From Saprospiraceae bacterium (GTDB taxonomy: Bacteria > Bacteroidota > Bacteroidia > Chitinophagales > Saprospiraceae), in assembly GCA_022842725.1 (NCBI GenBank), contig JALHOZ010000001.1, positions 275,309 through 339,308 of the forward strand: DNA of 64,000 bases. Reading direction: 5' to 3'. Made by a program: the position numbers and the translations under genes. Below the pieces are notes generated by a model that ran no database searches, was not told the origin of the DNA, and saw only the letters and a program-made list of their open reading frames with translations. Positions 30,610 through 39,931 of the stretch are shown here, piece after piece (the stretch's first letter is position 1; every line of letters starts with the position of its first letter).

Positions 30610-32988
30610 ATGGATATACTCGAACATTTTCCCGGTCATTTTATCAGTATTTCTCAGGATCAGCATATTTTTACTATCCATACCTCTACAGATTGTGTAC
30701 TCCAGATATCTTTGGTGAGTGATGATATAGCAAGAATTCGATACGCTACGGAAGGTATTTTTGAAAATGATTTTTCATATGCTGTTGATGAAAAAAACAC
30801 CCTGAACCCTACACATTTTTCATACAACATACTGGAAGAATTTGTCGAAATTGCCTCGCGAAATCTTAAAGTGGTAGTGCGTAAAGATGACCTCAAAATT
30901 TCTTTTGTCGAAAATTCCGGAAGGATTATTTGTCGGGATGATAAAGGATTTCATTGGCAACACAATGAAACTTTTGGGGGAAATATTGTCAAAAGCTGTA
31001 AAGTTATACAGGAAGGGGAACATTTTTATGGCCTGGGCGATAAAACCATGCATCCTAACCTGAGAGGTCGCAAACTGACCAATTGGGCAATGGACATCTA
31101 CGGGTTTAAAAAAAATGAAGACCCTATTTACAAAGCCATACCATTTTATTTAGGTATCCACCACGATATCGGTTACGGTATATTTTTTGACAATACCTTC
31201 AAATCTTTTTTTGATTTCGGTAGTGAAAGAAAAACAGTGACCAGTTTTTGGGCTGAAGGCGGTGAGATGAATTACTACTTCATCTACGGACCTAAACTTT
31301 TGGAAGTCATCCAAAGATATACATTACTTACCGGTCGGCCTGAGCTGCCGCCTATGTGGGCATTGGGTTTTCATCAGTCAAAATGGAGTTATTATCCCGA
31401 ACAAAAAGTTAGAGATATCACACAAAAGCTCAGGAAACTACAGATTCCTTGTGATGCCGTTTATTTTGATATTGACTACATGGACGGCTTCAGATGTTTT
31501 ACCTGGGATAAAGGGAAATTTCCAAATCCGAAAAAATTTGTCGCTGAGTTGAAATCACAAGGATTTAAATCCATTGTCATCATTGACCCGGGCATTAAAA
31601 AAGATAAAACCTACGATATATATAATCAGGCTTTGGCCAATGATTATTTTTGCCGAAGAGCAGACGGACCTTATGTAAGTGGTAAGGTTTGGCCGGGAGA
31701 TTGTTATTTCCCGGATTTTACCGATCCAAAAGTTAGAAAATGGTGGGGTGGTCTTCATCAGGAATTAATAGAAGATACCGGTGTCAGAGGAGTTTGGAAT
31801 GATATGAACGAACCTGCCGTATTGGAGACAGAAACAAAAACTTTTCCTTTAGATACCCGCCATGATTATGATGGCAATCCGTGCAGCCACAGAAAAGCCC
31901 ATAATATTTATGGCACTCAAATGGCCAGGGCAACCTACAGAGGATTAAAAAGAATCAAAAAAGATGTCAGACCTTTTGTAATCACCCGTTCTGCCTATGC
32001 AGGTGCACAACGTTACGCTTCGACCTGGACCGGGGATAATATTGCTTCCTGGGAACATCTTTGGTTGGCAAATGTCCAGATTCAAAGATTAAATGTGACA
32101 GGTTTTGTTTTCGCAGGAACAGATATAGGTGGTTTTATTGACCATCCTACACCTGACTTATTTATCCGTTGGGTTCAAATGGGTGTTTTCCATCCTTTTT
32201 GCAGGATTCACAGCAGTGGAGATCATGGTGAGCAGGAGCCTTGGTCATTCGGAGAAGATGCTTTACAAATCGTTCGCCGGTTTATTGAGTTGAGGTATAC
32301 TTTATTGCCTTATTTATATACAGCGTTTTATAAACATATTGCGGAGGGTACACCCATCATTCAACCAATAGCCGTTTTTGATCAGTTTGACAAAGAAACT
32401 TTGTACAGAGCTGACGAATTTTTATTTGGTGAAGACATGTTGGTATGTCCGGTACTCGAACCAAATGCTCCGAGCAGATATGTTTATTTACCTGAAGGTT
32501 TGTGGTACCATTATTTTACCTCAGAAGTTTTTGAAGGCAAAAAAGAAGTTGTGGTACCTACACCTTTAGATACATTACCATTATTTGTCAGAGCCGGATC
32601 TGTCATTCCACATTTTCCGGTGATGCAATATGTCGGTGAAAAAGAAGTCGACATTCTTACCCTTTATGTGTATTTTGGTCAGGGTGTGTATCAAAGTCTT
32701 ATGTACGAAGATTCCGGTGATGGATATGCCTACGAAGCGGGAGATTATAATAAAAAAACGTGGATTACACGGTCATCTCAGGATTCCTTCGAACTTACCC
32801 TCGAATCCCGGGGTCATTACCAGCCTACGTATAAAAATTATAAAATCGTTTTATTCGGATTGCCTTTCAAACCATCCGTTATTCAAATAAACGAAAAAGA
32901 AATCCATCCCGATAGTTTGGTTGAAAACCAAATGAAGTATGAATTGGTTATAGAAAGCAAACTTTTTTTACAACTAAAGGTACAATAA
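30610..32988 (+). CDS. Glycoside hydrolase family 31 alpha-glucosidase
   Basis: A 792-aa protein with an N-terminal mutarotase-like domain, a catalytic barrel and a C-terminal DUF5110-like beta region. The GH31 signature WNDMNEP places the nucleophile Asp at residue 398, and the acid/base Asp is probably 476 in TWTGDN. Other family motifs include PPMWALGFHQS, AVYFDIDYMDGFRCF and GTDIGGF. No signal peptide is visible, so the enzyme is probably cytoplasmic and releases glucose from alpha-glucans or maltodextrins. It has no sugar-utilisation neighbours apart from the degenerate glycogen-synthase-like gene 2 kb downstream. The family is certain; exact substrate (glucose versus xylose linkages) cannot be fixed from sequence. 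Confidence 0.93.
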   Translation: MDILEHFPGHFISISQDQHIFTIHTSTDCVLQISLVSDDIARIRYATEGIFENDFSYAVDEKNTLNPTHFSYNILEEFVEIASRNLKVVVRKDDLKISFVENSGRIICRDDKGFHWQHNETFGGNIVKSCKVIQEGEHFYGLGDKTMHPNLRGRKLTNWAMDIYGFKKNEDPIYKAIPFYLGIHHDIGYGIFFDNTFKSFFDFGSERKTVTSFWAEGGEMNYYFIYGPKLLEVIQRYTLLTGRPELPPMWALGFHQSKWSYYPEQKVRDITQKLRKLQIPCDAVYFDIDYMDGFRCFTWDKGKFPNPKKFVAELKSQGFKSIVIIDPGIKKDKTYDIYNQALANDYFCRRADGPYVSGKVWPGDCYFPDFTDPKVRKWWGGLHQELIEDTGVRGVWNDMNEPAVLETETKTFPLDTRHDYDGNPCSHRKAHNIYGTQMARATYRGLKRIKKDVRPFVITRSAYAGAQRYASTWTGDNIASWEHLWLANVQIQRLNVTGFVFAGTDIGGFIDHPTPDLFIRWVQMGVFHPFCRIHSSGDHGEQEPWSFGEDALQIVRRFIELRYTLLPYLYTAFYKHIAEGTPIIQPIAVFDQFDKETLYRADEFLFGEDMLVCPVLEPNAPSRYVYLPEGLWYHYFTSEVFEGKKEVVVPTPLDTLPLFVRAGSVIPHFPVMQYVGEKEVDILTLYVYFGQGVYQSLMYEDSGDGYAYEAGDYNKKTWITRSSQDSFELTLESRGHYQPTYKNYKIVLFGLPFKPSVIQINEKEIHPDSLVENQMKYELVIESKLFLQLKVQ

Positions 32989-33030
32989 AATTGAATGTAT
33001 AACCATTATTGATTCAGTGATAAAACATTT

Positions 33031-33846
33031 ATGATAAAATATACAATTTTAGTCTATATCTTGATGGTTATTCCGTTTACGGGTTTCACTCAAAAAGGTT
33101 ATGAAGTCGGTGGTTGGCTGGGCACGTCTGTTTACCATGGAGATTTGAATCCTGAAATCAATTTTAAATCACCTGGTTTGGCCGGAGGTATCCTGGGTAG
33201 ATACAATTTTAATTCCAGGGTTTGTATGAAATTTTCTTTCAACTACGGATTTATTAAAGCTGCGGATGAAGGCTCAGACAATAACTTTAACCGCAACCGG
33301 AATCTGAGTTTTCAATCACACATTCTGGATATTTCTCCGGTTTTTGAGTTTAATTTTTTGGACTATGTTCATGGCAGCAGAACAAAATATTTTACACCCT
33401 ATCTTTTGGGAGGACTCAATTTGTTTTATTTCAATCCGACAGCAGAATTGGATGGGCAAAGGTATTCTTTGCGCAAAATGGGTACCGAAGGACAGGCTGT
33501 AGGCAAAGAGTATGGACCCGTTCATGCCGGTATAATCATGGGATTGGGTTTCAAATGGGATATCAATTATGATTACAGCATCAATGTGGAATGGAGCACA
33601 AGACTACTCTTTACTGACTATCTGGATGATGTGTCAACCGTATACGCTGACGCTGCTTTAATCAGGGCCAGAAGGGGAGATGTAGCTGCGGCATTAGCTG
33701 ACCGTTCGCTGATTGAAGGTCTTGGTGCGGCCGGCAGACAAAGAGGAGACAGCAAAACCAATGACAGCTATTCGTTTCTGGGTATTGGTATTGTTAAATA
33801 TTTTGGCAGTATCGACTGTCCTGAAATTTCCAAAATCAGGAAGTAA
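33031..33846 (+). CDS. DUF6089-family outer membrane beta-barrel protein
   Basis: A 271-aa protein beginning with a signal peptide (MIKYTILVYILMVIPFTGFTQ), then KGYEVGGWLGTSVYHGDLNP, the typical opening of DUF6089 proteins of Bacteroidota. The remainder alternates short beta strands rich in aromatic and glycine residues (YLLGGLNLFYFNP, GIIMGLGFKWDINYDYSINVEW), which suits an outer membrane barrel. The C-terminus FLGIGIVKYFG also reads as a closing strand. It lies 42 nt after the GH31 stop on the same strand and could be co-transcribed. The function of the family is not established. Confidence 0.8.
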   Translation: MIKYTILVYILMVIPFTGFTQKGYEVGGWLGTSVYHGDLNPEINFKSPGLAGGILGRYNFNSRVCMKFSFNYGFIKAADEGSDNNFNRNRNLSFQSHILDISPVFEFNFLDYVHGSRTKYFTPYLLGGLNLFYFNPTAELDGQRYSLRKMGTEGQAVGKEYGPVHAGIIMGLGFKWDINYDYSINVEWSTRLLFTDYLDDVSTVYADAALIRARRGDVAAALADRSLIEGLGAAGRQRGDSKTNDSYSFLGIGIVKYFGSIDCPEISKIRK

Positions 33847-34141
33847 AGTTTTTTAAATTTTCTTTTTTAATAGAAAGGGTAACCAATTTTGCAGTATTCA
33901 GGAAACTTTCTTTCCAAAAAATCGTTATAGGATACATTTAGAGATTTTAAAAACATGATTAAAGAATCGTGGGTAAATCGGTGTGTAATAAACAAAGAAT
34001 CAGGAATGATTTTTTCTTTATGATTCTTTCGGCATTACACGCAATATAGATATTGTATTAAACGAAAGTTCGATACATCCAAAAATTAAACAGGTAGTTT
34101 GTTAACATTAATATTTACAAAAAAAAATAAAAATTGAAAAC
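33847..34141. other. 295-nt intergenic region with a stem-loop
   Basis: No gene is seen. The notable element is a two-part inverted repeat: GTGTAAT (33983-33989) pairs with ATTACAC (34034-34040), and AAAGAATCA (33994-34002) pairs with TGATTCTTT (34021-34029), with a 4x4 internal loop and an 18-nt terminal loop. A promoter for the following gene probably lies in the AT-rich stretch after 34050, but no clean TAnnTTTG was found. Confidence 0.55.
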
Positions 34142-34573
34142 ATGAAAGGTAAAGTTCTTATTCCAACATTATTATTGTTATTTATAGGTTCGTTGAGCAT
34201 TCAGGCTCAGTCTATAAAAGGTATCTGGAAAACGATAGATGATACAGATGGAAGAGAAAAATCCCATATTGAAATTTACGAAGAAAACGGGAAGTACAGA
34301 GGTAAAGTGATCAAATTGCTTCCCGGAGCCACGGCAACACATTGTAGTGCCTGCAAGGGGAACAACAAAAACAAACCCATAACAGGCATGATCATTCTTT
34401 GGGATTTGGAACCGGTAGGAAAATCATTTGACAATGGTACCATCCTGGACCCGAAAACAGGTAAAGTGTATGATTGTAAAGTATCCTTTCAGACTCCGGA
34501 CAAATTAGATGTAAGAGGGTACATGGGGCTTTCTCTGCTGGGTAGAACTCAAACCTGGTACAGGGTAAAATAA
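34142..34573 (+). CDS. DUF2147 family secreted protein
   Basis: A 143-aa protein with a signal peptide (MKGKVLIPTLLLLFIGSLSIQAQ) and one DUF2147 domain over the rest of its length. Family features visible are IKGIWKTIDDTDGREKSHIEIYEENGKYRGKVIKL near the start, the CSACKG pair of cysteines, PITGMIILWDLE and GTILDPKTGKVYDCKVSF. It ends with GRTQTWYRVK, as expected for a complete member. These are small beta-rich proteins of the periplasm or cell surface with no assigned reaction. The gene stands alone behind a 295-nt spacer. Confidence 0.88.
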   Translation: MKGKVLIPTLLLLFIGSLSIQAQSIKGIWKTIDDTDGREKSHIEIYEENGKYRGKVIKLLPGATATHCSACKGNNKNKPITGMIILWDLEPVGKSFDNGTILDPKTGKVYDCKVSFQTPDKLDVRGYMGLSLLGRTQTWYRVK

Positions 34574-34598
34574 TCTTTGGTTTATACAATATCGGGCG

Positions 34599-34638
34599 GC
34601 ATTCAATCGTTATCAAAAAGTACCTTAAAATTGAATGC
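34599..34638 (+). promoter_or_regulatory. 9-bp inverted repeat abutting a start codon
   Basis: GCATTCAAT (34599-34607) and its perfect complement ATTGAATGC (34630-34638) enclose 22 nt and end at the base before the ATG of the next ORF. If it folds in RNA it would cover the ribosome-binding region of that ORF. It lacks a T run, so it is not a typical terminator. Confidence 0.5.
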
Positions 34639-34860
34639 ATGAAGCACAATTACACTGATTTTACCACCATTTATTATCTTTACAATGAGCTTGATTTATT
34701 TTCAAAGCTTGAATACGAATTTGCTCTTGATGAAGATAGTACCCTTGTTGAATCTTTCGAAAATATGAGCGAAGGTCGCGATATTTTGCCGGAAATCAGT
34801 TTGTCACCCAAACTTTCGGTTATCGAAAGCATACTGGCGTACAGCCGTCAAAATGTCTGA
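34639..34860 (+). CDS. Small conserved-type Bacteroidota protein, 73 aa
   Basis: No function is recognised. The protein is acidic and helical in character (YYLYNELDLFSKLEYEFALDED, LVESFENMSE) and ends with LSPKLSVIESILAYSRQNV. The pattern of an N-terminal YNE/helix segment and a C-terminal SP..S...IL.Y segment resembles small proteins recalled from many Bacteroidota genomes, some of which look like truncated anti-sigma-type N-terminal helices; this is recall, not a search result. It has no signal peptide. A hairpin abuts its start codon. The coding call rests on that resemblance and on its place in an otherwise empty region. Confidence 0.65.
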   Translation: MKHNYTDFTTIYYLYNELDLFSKLEYEFALDEDSTLVESFENMSEGRDILPEISLSPKLSVIESILAYSRQNV

Positions 34861-35087
34861 TTTTTTTATCAGTACAACACTTTTAATTTGTACTTACCGA
34901 ATAGAAACTTCCTTTATTTCATTCAATAAGTTGTAATTAAATATATTATTATTTGGTATTTGTGTGTTCCGAAATAAACGCATACCACGTTGCCGGATGA
35001 CCGAATATATTGCAAATAAAAGTGTCTGTATCATTATAATGTTATAATTCTTAAGTAATTATTAGTCAAATAATAAAAAATTTGTAT

Positions 35088-35095
35088 TATCTTTG
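35088..35095 (+). promoter_or_regulatory. Promoter -7 element for the glycogen-synthase-like operon
   Basis: TATCTTTG fits TAnnTTTG and lies 30 nt before the start codon at 35126. The upstream 265-nt spacer is AT-rich and holds no other gene. Confidence 0.55.
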
Positions 35096-35125
35096 TGCTC
35101 CTTTTTATAAAAGCAACAGCACTCA

Positions 35126-35938
35126 ATGAGTAAAAAGAAAATACTTTTTGTCACTCAGGAATTAAATCCGTATACAGAGTTATCCATTCTTTCAGATATT
35201 GCCCGAAAAATTCCGGCTATAGCGCATGATAAAGGTTTTGAATTTCGTGTTCTTATGCCAAAATTCGGAATCATCAACGAAAGAAGACACCGATTGCACG
35301 AAGTAGTGCGCCTGTCAGGAATGAATATCATCGTTGACGATGAAGATTACCCTTTGATTATTAAAGTTGCTTCGTTACCCGGAGTAAGATTGCAGGTTTA
35401 TTTTTTGGATAACGAAGAATTTTTTAAAAGAAAGGCAGTCTTTTATGATGACGACGGCTCAGCATTTGACGACAACCAACAAAGATTGGTTTTTTTCTGT
35501 AAAGGAGTCATGGAGACTGTTAAAAAATTTGGTTGGGCGCCTGATATTGTTCATTTACACGGCCAAATGACAAGCCTTATCCCTTTATACATTAAAGAAG
35601 CGTATAAAAATGATCCGGTTTTCAGAGATGCTAAAATCATTTATTCAATGTATGAAGAGGGTTTGGGTAAAACCTTCAACAAAAACTTTTTAGACATTGC
35701 AGCAATCAACGACCTTGAATCGCAAAATCTGGAGGTTTTTGAAAGCAATGGAGAAATAGATCTGAATAAAGGTGCATTAAAATTTTCTGATGCAATCACC
35801 GCGGGCAACGAAAATCTGAATGATTACGTTATACAACAAGCAAAAGACAATGACAAGTTTTTCCTCGAACATATCGAGGGCGTGGATGAAGTTTCAAAAT
35901 CCATGTTGGAATTTTATGAAAAAGTTTTAGAAAAGTAA
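35126..35938 (+). CDS. Half-length glycogen/starch synthase-like protein
   Basis: A 270-aa protein matching only the N-terminal (GT5) domain of glycogen synthases: KKILFVTQELNPY at the start, FEFRVLMPKFGIINERRHRLHEVVRLSG, LQVYFLDNEEFF, PDIVHLHGQMTSLIPLYIKEAY. Full-length GlgA is close to 480 aa, so the C-terminal GT1-like domain is absent. The Lys-x-Gly-Gly-Leu ADP-glucose motif expected after the first strand is replaced by YTELSIL. A synthase activity is therefore unlikely. In Bacteroidota this short form is recalled next to DUF4270 and glmS, exactly as here (20 nt and then 4 nt spacing downstream), which suggests a conserved role in cell-envelope or amino-sugar metabolism. That role is inference. 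Confidence 0.85.
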   Translation: MSKKKILFVTQELNPYTELSILSDIARKIPAIAHDKGFEFRVLMPKFGIINERRHRLHEVVRLSGMNIIVDDEDYPLIIKVASLPGVRLQVYFLDNEEFFKRKAVFYDDDGSAFDDNQQRLVFFCKGVMETVKKFGWAPDIVHLHGQMTSLIPLYIKEAYKNDPVFRDAKIIYSMYEEGLGKTFNKNFLDIAAINDLESQNLEVFESNGEIDLNKGALKFSDAITAGNENLNDYVIQQAKDNDKFFLEHIEGVDEVSKSMLEFYEKVLEK

Positions 35939-35958
35939 TTTAGTCACCTTAAGGTATC

Positions 35959-37332
35959 ATGCAGGTAAATTATCCATTTTTCCACCGGAAACAAGTGCGT
36001 AACTTGTTTATTTTTGTTTTTGGTCTATCCATATTTTTATTTTCCTGCAAAGATGAAATCATTGTCGGCAGTGAATTATTGAATGACGAATTAATTCTGG
36101 TAGATGTCACGGATGAAGTTGAAATCAACAGCTTCACAGAATTCGGAGAACCATTTAATGCCTTTAATTCTGCTTTAGTAGGAAGAAGATTAGCACATGT
36201 AGGCCAAATCAACGATGGTTTATTCGGAAGTTTGAATGCAGAACTGGCGCTTTCATGCAATATTGTGACGTCAACACCACCCAATTATCCCATCGGGACA
36301 AAAAGTTTACAGGCTGACTCTTTGGTGCTGAGTTTGTTGTTTGACACGTTGGCTACGTATGGCGACCTTTCAGCCCCGTTCAGAATTGAGGTCAGACAAT
36401 TGGATCAAAAAATGCCAACAGGAGCGATCGTAAAATCTGATTATTCCTTTTTACTGGGAGACCTTCTGGTAGATACCCTGATCCAAATCAAACCTAAAGA
36501 TTCAGTTACAGTATATAATTTTACGGATAAAAAAAATGTAAAAGTTGTCCCTCAATTGAGATTGGTCTTACCAAAATCTATGGCTGAGGCATTGTTGAAC
36601 AATAAGGAAGCAGCCGTTTCTGACACATCTTTTGTCAATTTCCTGAAAGGTCTTCATATCAGGGCAATTCCTCAAAATGATAATGGTATTTTTGGTTTTA
36701 ATCTGTCAGCCTCTGCACTTGTGAGCAATACCAGCAACAAACTTTTTATGTATTATACAGAATCAGATACCTTAAAAAAGACTTATAGTTATCCGATTTC
36801 AAACCGTTTTGTAAATACCGGTCAAAGAGATTTTACAGGATCCGTTGTAAGCCAACATGTAGAAAATAATGATCTTTCCAATCAATTGACCTTCCTTCAG
36901 GGTTTTGGTGGTCCAAGAGTAAAAATCACATTATCAAATCTGGATATCCTGAAAAATAAAATAATCAACTATGCAGAATTAACGGTAACGGCTGACAAAA
37001 CATCCGGTCTAAATGATATTTATCCTGCAGCAAGTCAGTTGTTTGCCTTTCAAAAAAATTCAACAGATTCATTAATTCATATTGCTGATATTTTTCGACC
37101 TGAAAATGCCTCACTTGAATTTGGAGGAATCAAAAAAGAAGCGGATGGTAAAGTCGTGTATAAAATGAATATTACCAATCAACTAAAAATGTTTTTGAAA
37201 GATCCGACCATCAAGCCGGATATTTATTTGCGAACACCTTTTCAGGAAGATTTTGTGCAAAGGTCGGTCATATATGGTGCAAAACATGATTTGTACAAAA
37301 TGAAATTAAAAGTTAACTTTACAACAAATTGA
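35959..37332 (+). CDS. DUF4270 family lipoprotein
   Basis: A 457-aa protein with a charged start, a hydrophobic stretch (LFIFVFGLSIFLFSC) and a lipobox Cys at residue 30, so it should be lipid-anchored. The segment after the Cys (KDEIIVGSELLNDELILVDVTDEVEINSFTEFGEP) fits the DUF4270 opening, and the body is beta-rich. The ORF ends 4 nt before the glmS start, so the two are almost certainly co-transcribed. The family is restricted to Bacteroidota and has no proven function; the close link to glmS is the strongest hint. Confidence 0.87.
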   Translation: MQVNYPFFHRKQVRNLFIFVFGLSIFLFSCKDEIIVGSELLNDELILVDVTDEVEINSFTEFGEPFNAFNSALVGRRLAHVGQINDGLFGSLNAELALSCNIVTSTPPNYPIGTKSLQADSLVLSLLFDTLATYGDLSAPFRIEVRQLDQKMPTGAIVKSDYSFLLGDLLVDTLIQIKPKDSVTVYNFTDKKNVKVVPQLRLVLPKSMAEALLNNKEAAVSDTSFVNFLKGLHIRAIPQNDNGIFGFNLSASALVSNTSNKLFMYYTESDTLKKTYSYPISNRFVNTGQRDFTGSVVSQHVENNDLSNQLTFLQGFGGPRVKITLSNLDILKNKIINYAELTVTADKTSGLNDIYPAASQLFAFQKNSTDSLIHIADIFRPENASLEFGGIKKEADGKVVYKMNITNQLKMFLKDPTIKPDIYLRTPFQEDFVQRSVIYGAKHDLYKMKLKVNFTTN

Positions 37333-37336
37333 TATT

Positions 37337-39175
37337 ATGTGCGGTATTGTAGCCTATATCGGTAAAAAACAAGCTTATCCTATCATCATCGAAGGCCTGA
37401 AAAGACTGGAGTACAGAGGGTATGATAGTGCCGGTGTTTCTATATTTTCTGACAAACTTGTAGTTGTTAAAAAGAAAGGAAAGGTTTCAAAACTTGAAAA
37501 TGCGGCAGCAGCAGCTAACACCACAGGTACTATAGGTATAGGTCATACACGATGGGCCACACATGGTGAACCCAATGACAAAAATGCACATCCTCATCTT
37601 TCTGGCAATGGCAGGTTGGCATTGATACATAACGGTATTATTGAAAATTACGCAACCTTAAAAAAAGCATTACAAAATCTTGGGCATGAATTTATAAGCG
37701 ACACCGATACTGAAGTTCTCGTTCACCTTATAGAAGAATATCAAAAAAGAGAAAACCTCTCTTTAAGTGAGGCTGTCAGAAAAGCTTTACAAAAAGTTGT
37801 AGGAGCATATTCTATTGTTGTCATGGATGAAAATGATCCTGATGTATTGGTGGGTGCCAGAAAATCAAGTCCTTTGGTTTTGGGTATCGGCGATGATGAA
37901 TTGTTTTTAGCGTCGGATGCAACTCCTATCATAAAGTACACCAATAAAGTGGTATACCTGAATGACGAGGAAATGGTATCCATTTACAGAGATGGTACTT
38001 ATGAAATTAAAAACCTTCATAATGAAATCAAAGTTCCCACAATCCATGAATTGGATCTGAAGCTGGAAGAGCTTGAAAAAGAAGGTTTCGAACATTATAT
38101 GCTGAAAGAAATATACCAACAACCTACCACCATCAAAGAAAGTATGAGGGGGCGCCTGAATGCTGATGAAGGTTGGGTTTTAGTTGGTGGAATGCAACAA
38201 TATTTCAGCAGAATTATGAATGCAAAAAGAATCATTTTTGCAGCTTGCGGTACGTCCTGGCATTCAGCGTTGGTAGGTGAGTATCTGTTTGAAGAATTAG
38301 CAAGAATTCCCGTTGAAGTAGAATATGCTTCAGAACTGAGATACAGAAATCCCATTATCCACGATGATGACGTTGTCATAGCCTTGTCTCAATCCGGTGA
38401 AACTGCCGATACTTTAGCTGCTTTGGAATTGGCAAAAGAAAAAGGAGCTTTGATTTACGGTATCGTAAATGTAGTCGGTTCATCCATTTCCCGTATTACG
38501 CATTGCGGGTCATATATTCATGCCGGACCGGAAATAGGTGTTGCTTCAACAAAAGCTTTTACCAGTCAGATTACAGTTTTGACTTTGATGGCTTTAAATC
38601 TTGGATATAAAAAAGGTACCATCACCGAGGATTATTTCCGAAGGTTGTTATTTGCCCTTGAGGCAATACCTGATAAAGTGGAAAAGGTGTTGAAACAAAA
38701 TGAAAAAATAAAATATATCGCCTCAGAAATTAAGAATGTAAACAACTCATTATATTTGGGGAGAGGATATAATTTTCCTGTGGCACTGGAAGGGGCTTTA
38801 AAACTGAAAGAGATTTCCTACATTCATGCAGAAGGTTACCCGGCAGCTGAAATGAAACACGGACCCATTGCCCTGATAGACGAAAATATGCCGGTAATCG
38901 TCATAGCTACCAACCAATCTGCATACGAAAAAGTGATCAGCAATATTCAGGAAGTGAAAGCAAGAAAAGCGATCGTCATTTCCGTAATCACTGAAGGTGA
39001 AGAAAAGATCAAAGCCATGTCCGATTATTTTATCGAAATACCGGAGACAGAAGAACCTTTGACACCTTTATTGTCTGTAATTCCACTCCAATTGCTGGCA
39101 TATCATATTGCAGTCATGAGAAATTGTGACGTCGACCAACCACGTAATCTTGCAAAATCAGTTACTGTAGAATAA
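37337..39175 (+). CDS. glmS: Glutamine--fructose-6-phosphate aminotransferase (isomerizing)
   Basis: A 612-aa enzyme, the usual length. It starts MCGIVAYIG, giving the N-terminal Cys nucleophile of the glutaminase domain after Met removal. HTRWATHGEPNDKNAHPH and GNGRLALIHNGIIENY are classic class II amidotransferase motifs. Two SIS domains follow (AACGTSWHSALVGEYLFEELARIPVEVEYASE, ALSQSGETADT; YLGRGYNFPVALEGALKLKEISYIHAEGYPAAEMKHGPIALID). The C-terminus DQPRNLAKSVTVE is the conserved active-site tail. It makes glucosamine-6-phosphate for peptidoglycan and lipopolysaccharide. No glmS ribozyme is expected or seen: only 4 nt separate it from the upstream ORF. Confidence 0.98.
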   Translation: MCGIVAYIGKKQAYPIIIEGLKRLEYRGYDSAGVSIFSDKLVVVKKKGKVSKLENAAAAANTTGTIGIGHTRWATHGEPNDKNAHPHLSGNGRLALIHNGIIENYATLKKALQNLGHEFISDTDTEVLVHLIEEYQKRENLSLSEAVRKALQKVVGAYSIVVMDENDPDVLVGARKSSPLVLGIGDDELFLASDATPIIKYTNKVVYLNDEEMVSIYRDGTYEIKNLHNEIKVPTIHELDLKLEELEKEGFEHYMLKEIYQQPTTIKESMRGRLNADEGWVLVGGMQQYFSRIMNAKRIIFAACGTSWHSALVGEYLFEELARIPVEVEYASELRYRNPIIHDDDVVIALSQSGETADTLAALELAKEKGALIYGIVNVVGSSISRITHCGSYIHAGPEIGVASTKAFTSQITVLTLMALNLGYKKGTITEDYFRRLLFALEAIPDKVEKVLKQNEKIKYIASEIKNVNNSLYLGRGYNFPVALEGALKLKEISYIHAEGYPAAEMKHGPIALIDENMPVIVIATNQSAYEKVISNIQEVKARKAIVISVITEGEEKIKAMSDYFIEIPETEEPLTPLLSVIPLQLLAYHIAVMRNCDVDQPRNLAKSVTVE

Positions 39176-39199
39176 TTCATAAAAAAAACAAAATCAGGA

Positions 39200-39901
39200 A
39201 TGACCAAAGAAATGTTAAGTCTGGAATACAACAGCACAAGAGATAAATTATATTACCCGGAGTACGGACGTTTTATTCAAAAACTCGTTTTGCACTGCAG
39301 GTCCGTTGAAAATAAAGAAGAAAGACAGGCAGAGGCAGAAATGATCATCGAAATGATGCAACAAATGAACCCTCCGGTCAAAAATATCAACGAATATAAA
39401 AACAGACTTTGGAGACATTTTTTCAGAATGGCTGAATGGGATATTGATGTTGATGTTCCCGGCGAAGAGAGGCCAACACCTGAAAGTACGCAACTCAATC
39501 CTGAAAAAGTACCTTATTTCCAACATGAATTTAACTGGAGACATTATGGTTTTATAACCAGAAGATTGATTGACAAAGCTTGTGCATTGGAAGAAGGTCC
39601 TATCAAACAAGGTCTCGTTGAAGCCATTTTATCTTATATGAAATTGGCATACAGAACCTGGAATAAAGAACATTTTGTCAATGATGAATTGATTAAATCA
39701 GATTTGGGTGTCTTGTCAAAACATCAGATTAAAGTTGATGATGATCACATGATTGAAAATTTGGTCAAACATATTAATATTCAGCCGGTCAATACTTTCC
39801 AAAAAAGTAATAATAAAAATCAGAACAACAGAAATAAACAAAAAAATAAACCACTTAGTGCCCGAAACAGCAATTTTAAACCGTCAAAACAAAAAAGATA
39901 A
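39200..39901 (+). CDS. DUF4290 domain protein
   Basis: A 233-aa protein, probably cytoplasmic. It has the DUF4290 look: LEYNSTRDKLYYPEYGRFIQKLVLHCRSVENKEERQAEAEMIIEMMQQMNP, then LWRHFFRMAEWDIDVDVPG and FNWRHYGFITRRLIDKACALEEG. The last 40 residues are low-complexity and very basic (NNKNQNNRNKQKNK), which suggests a flexible tail that could bind nucleic acid or an acidic partner. It follows glmS by 24 nt on the same strand and is likely the last gene of that operon. Function unknown. Confidence 0.87.
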   Translation: MTKEMLSLEYNSTRDKLYYPEYGRFIQKLVLHCRSVENKEERQAEAEMIIEMMQQMNPPVKNINEYKNRLWRHFFRMAEWDIDVDVPGEERPTPESTQLNPEKVPYFQHEFNWRHYGFITRRLIDKACALEEGPIKQGLVEAILSYMKLAYRTWNKEHFVNDELIKSDLGVLSKHQIKVDDDHMIENLVKHINIQPVNTFQKSNNKNQNNRNKQKNKPLSARNSNFKPSKQKR

Positions 39902-39931
39902 ATCTTCTTTTGGTTAGTGTTTTCAGAAACA

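Noticed and set aside
37333-37336. glmS ribozyme upstream of glmS
   Set aside because: Only 4 nt separate glmS from the preceding gene, so there is no room for the ribozyme.
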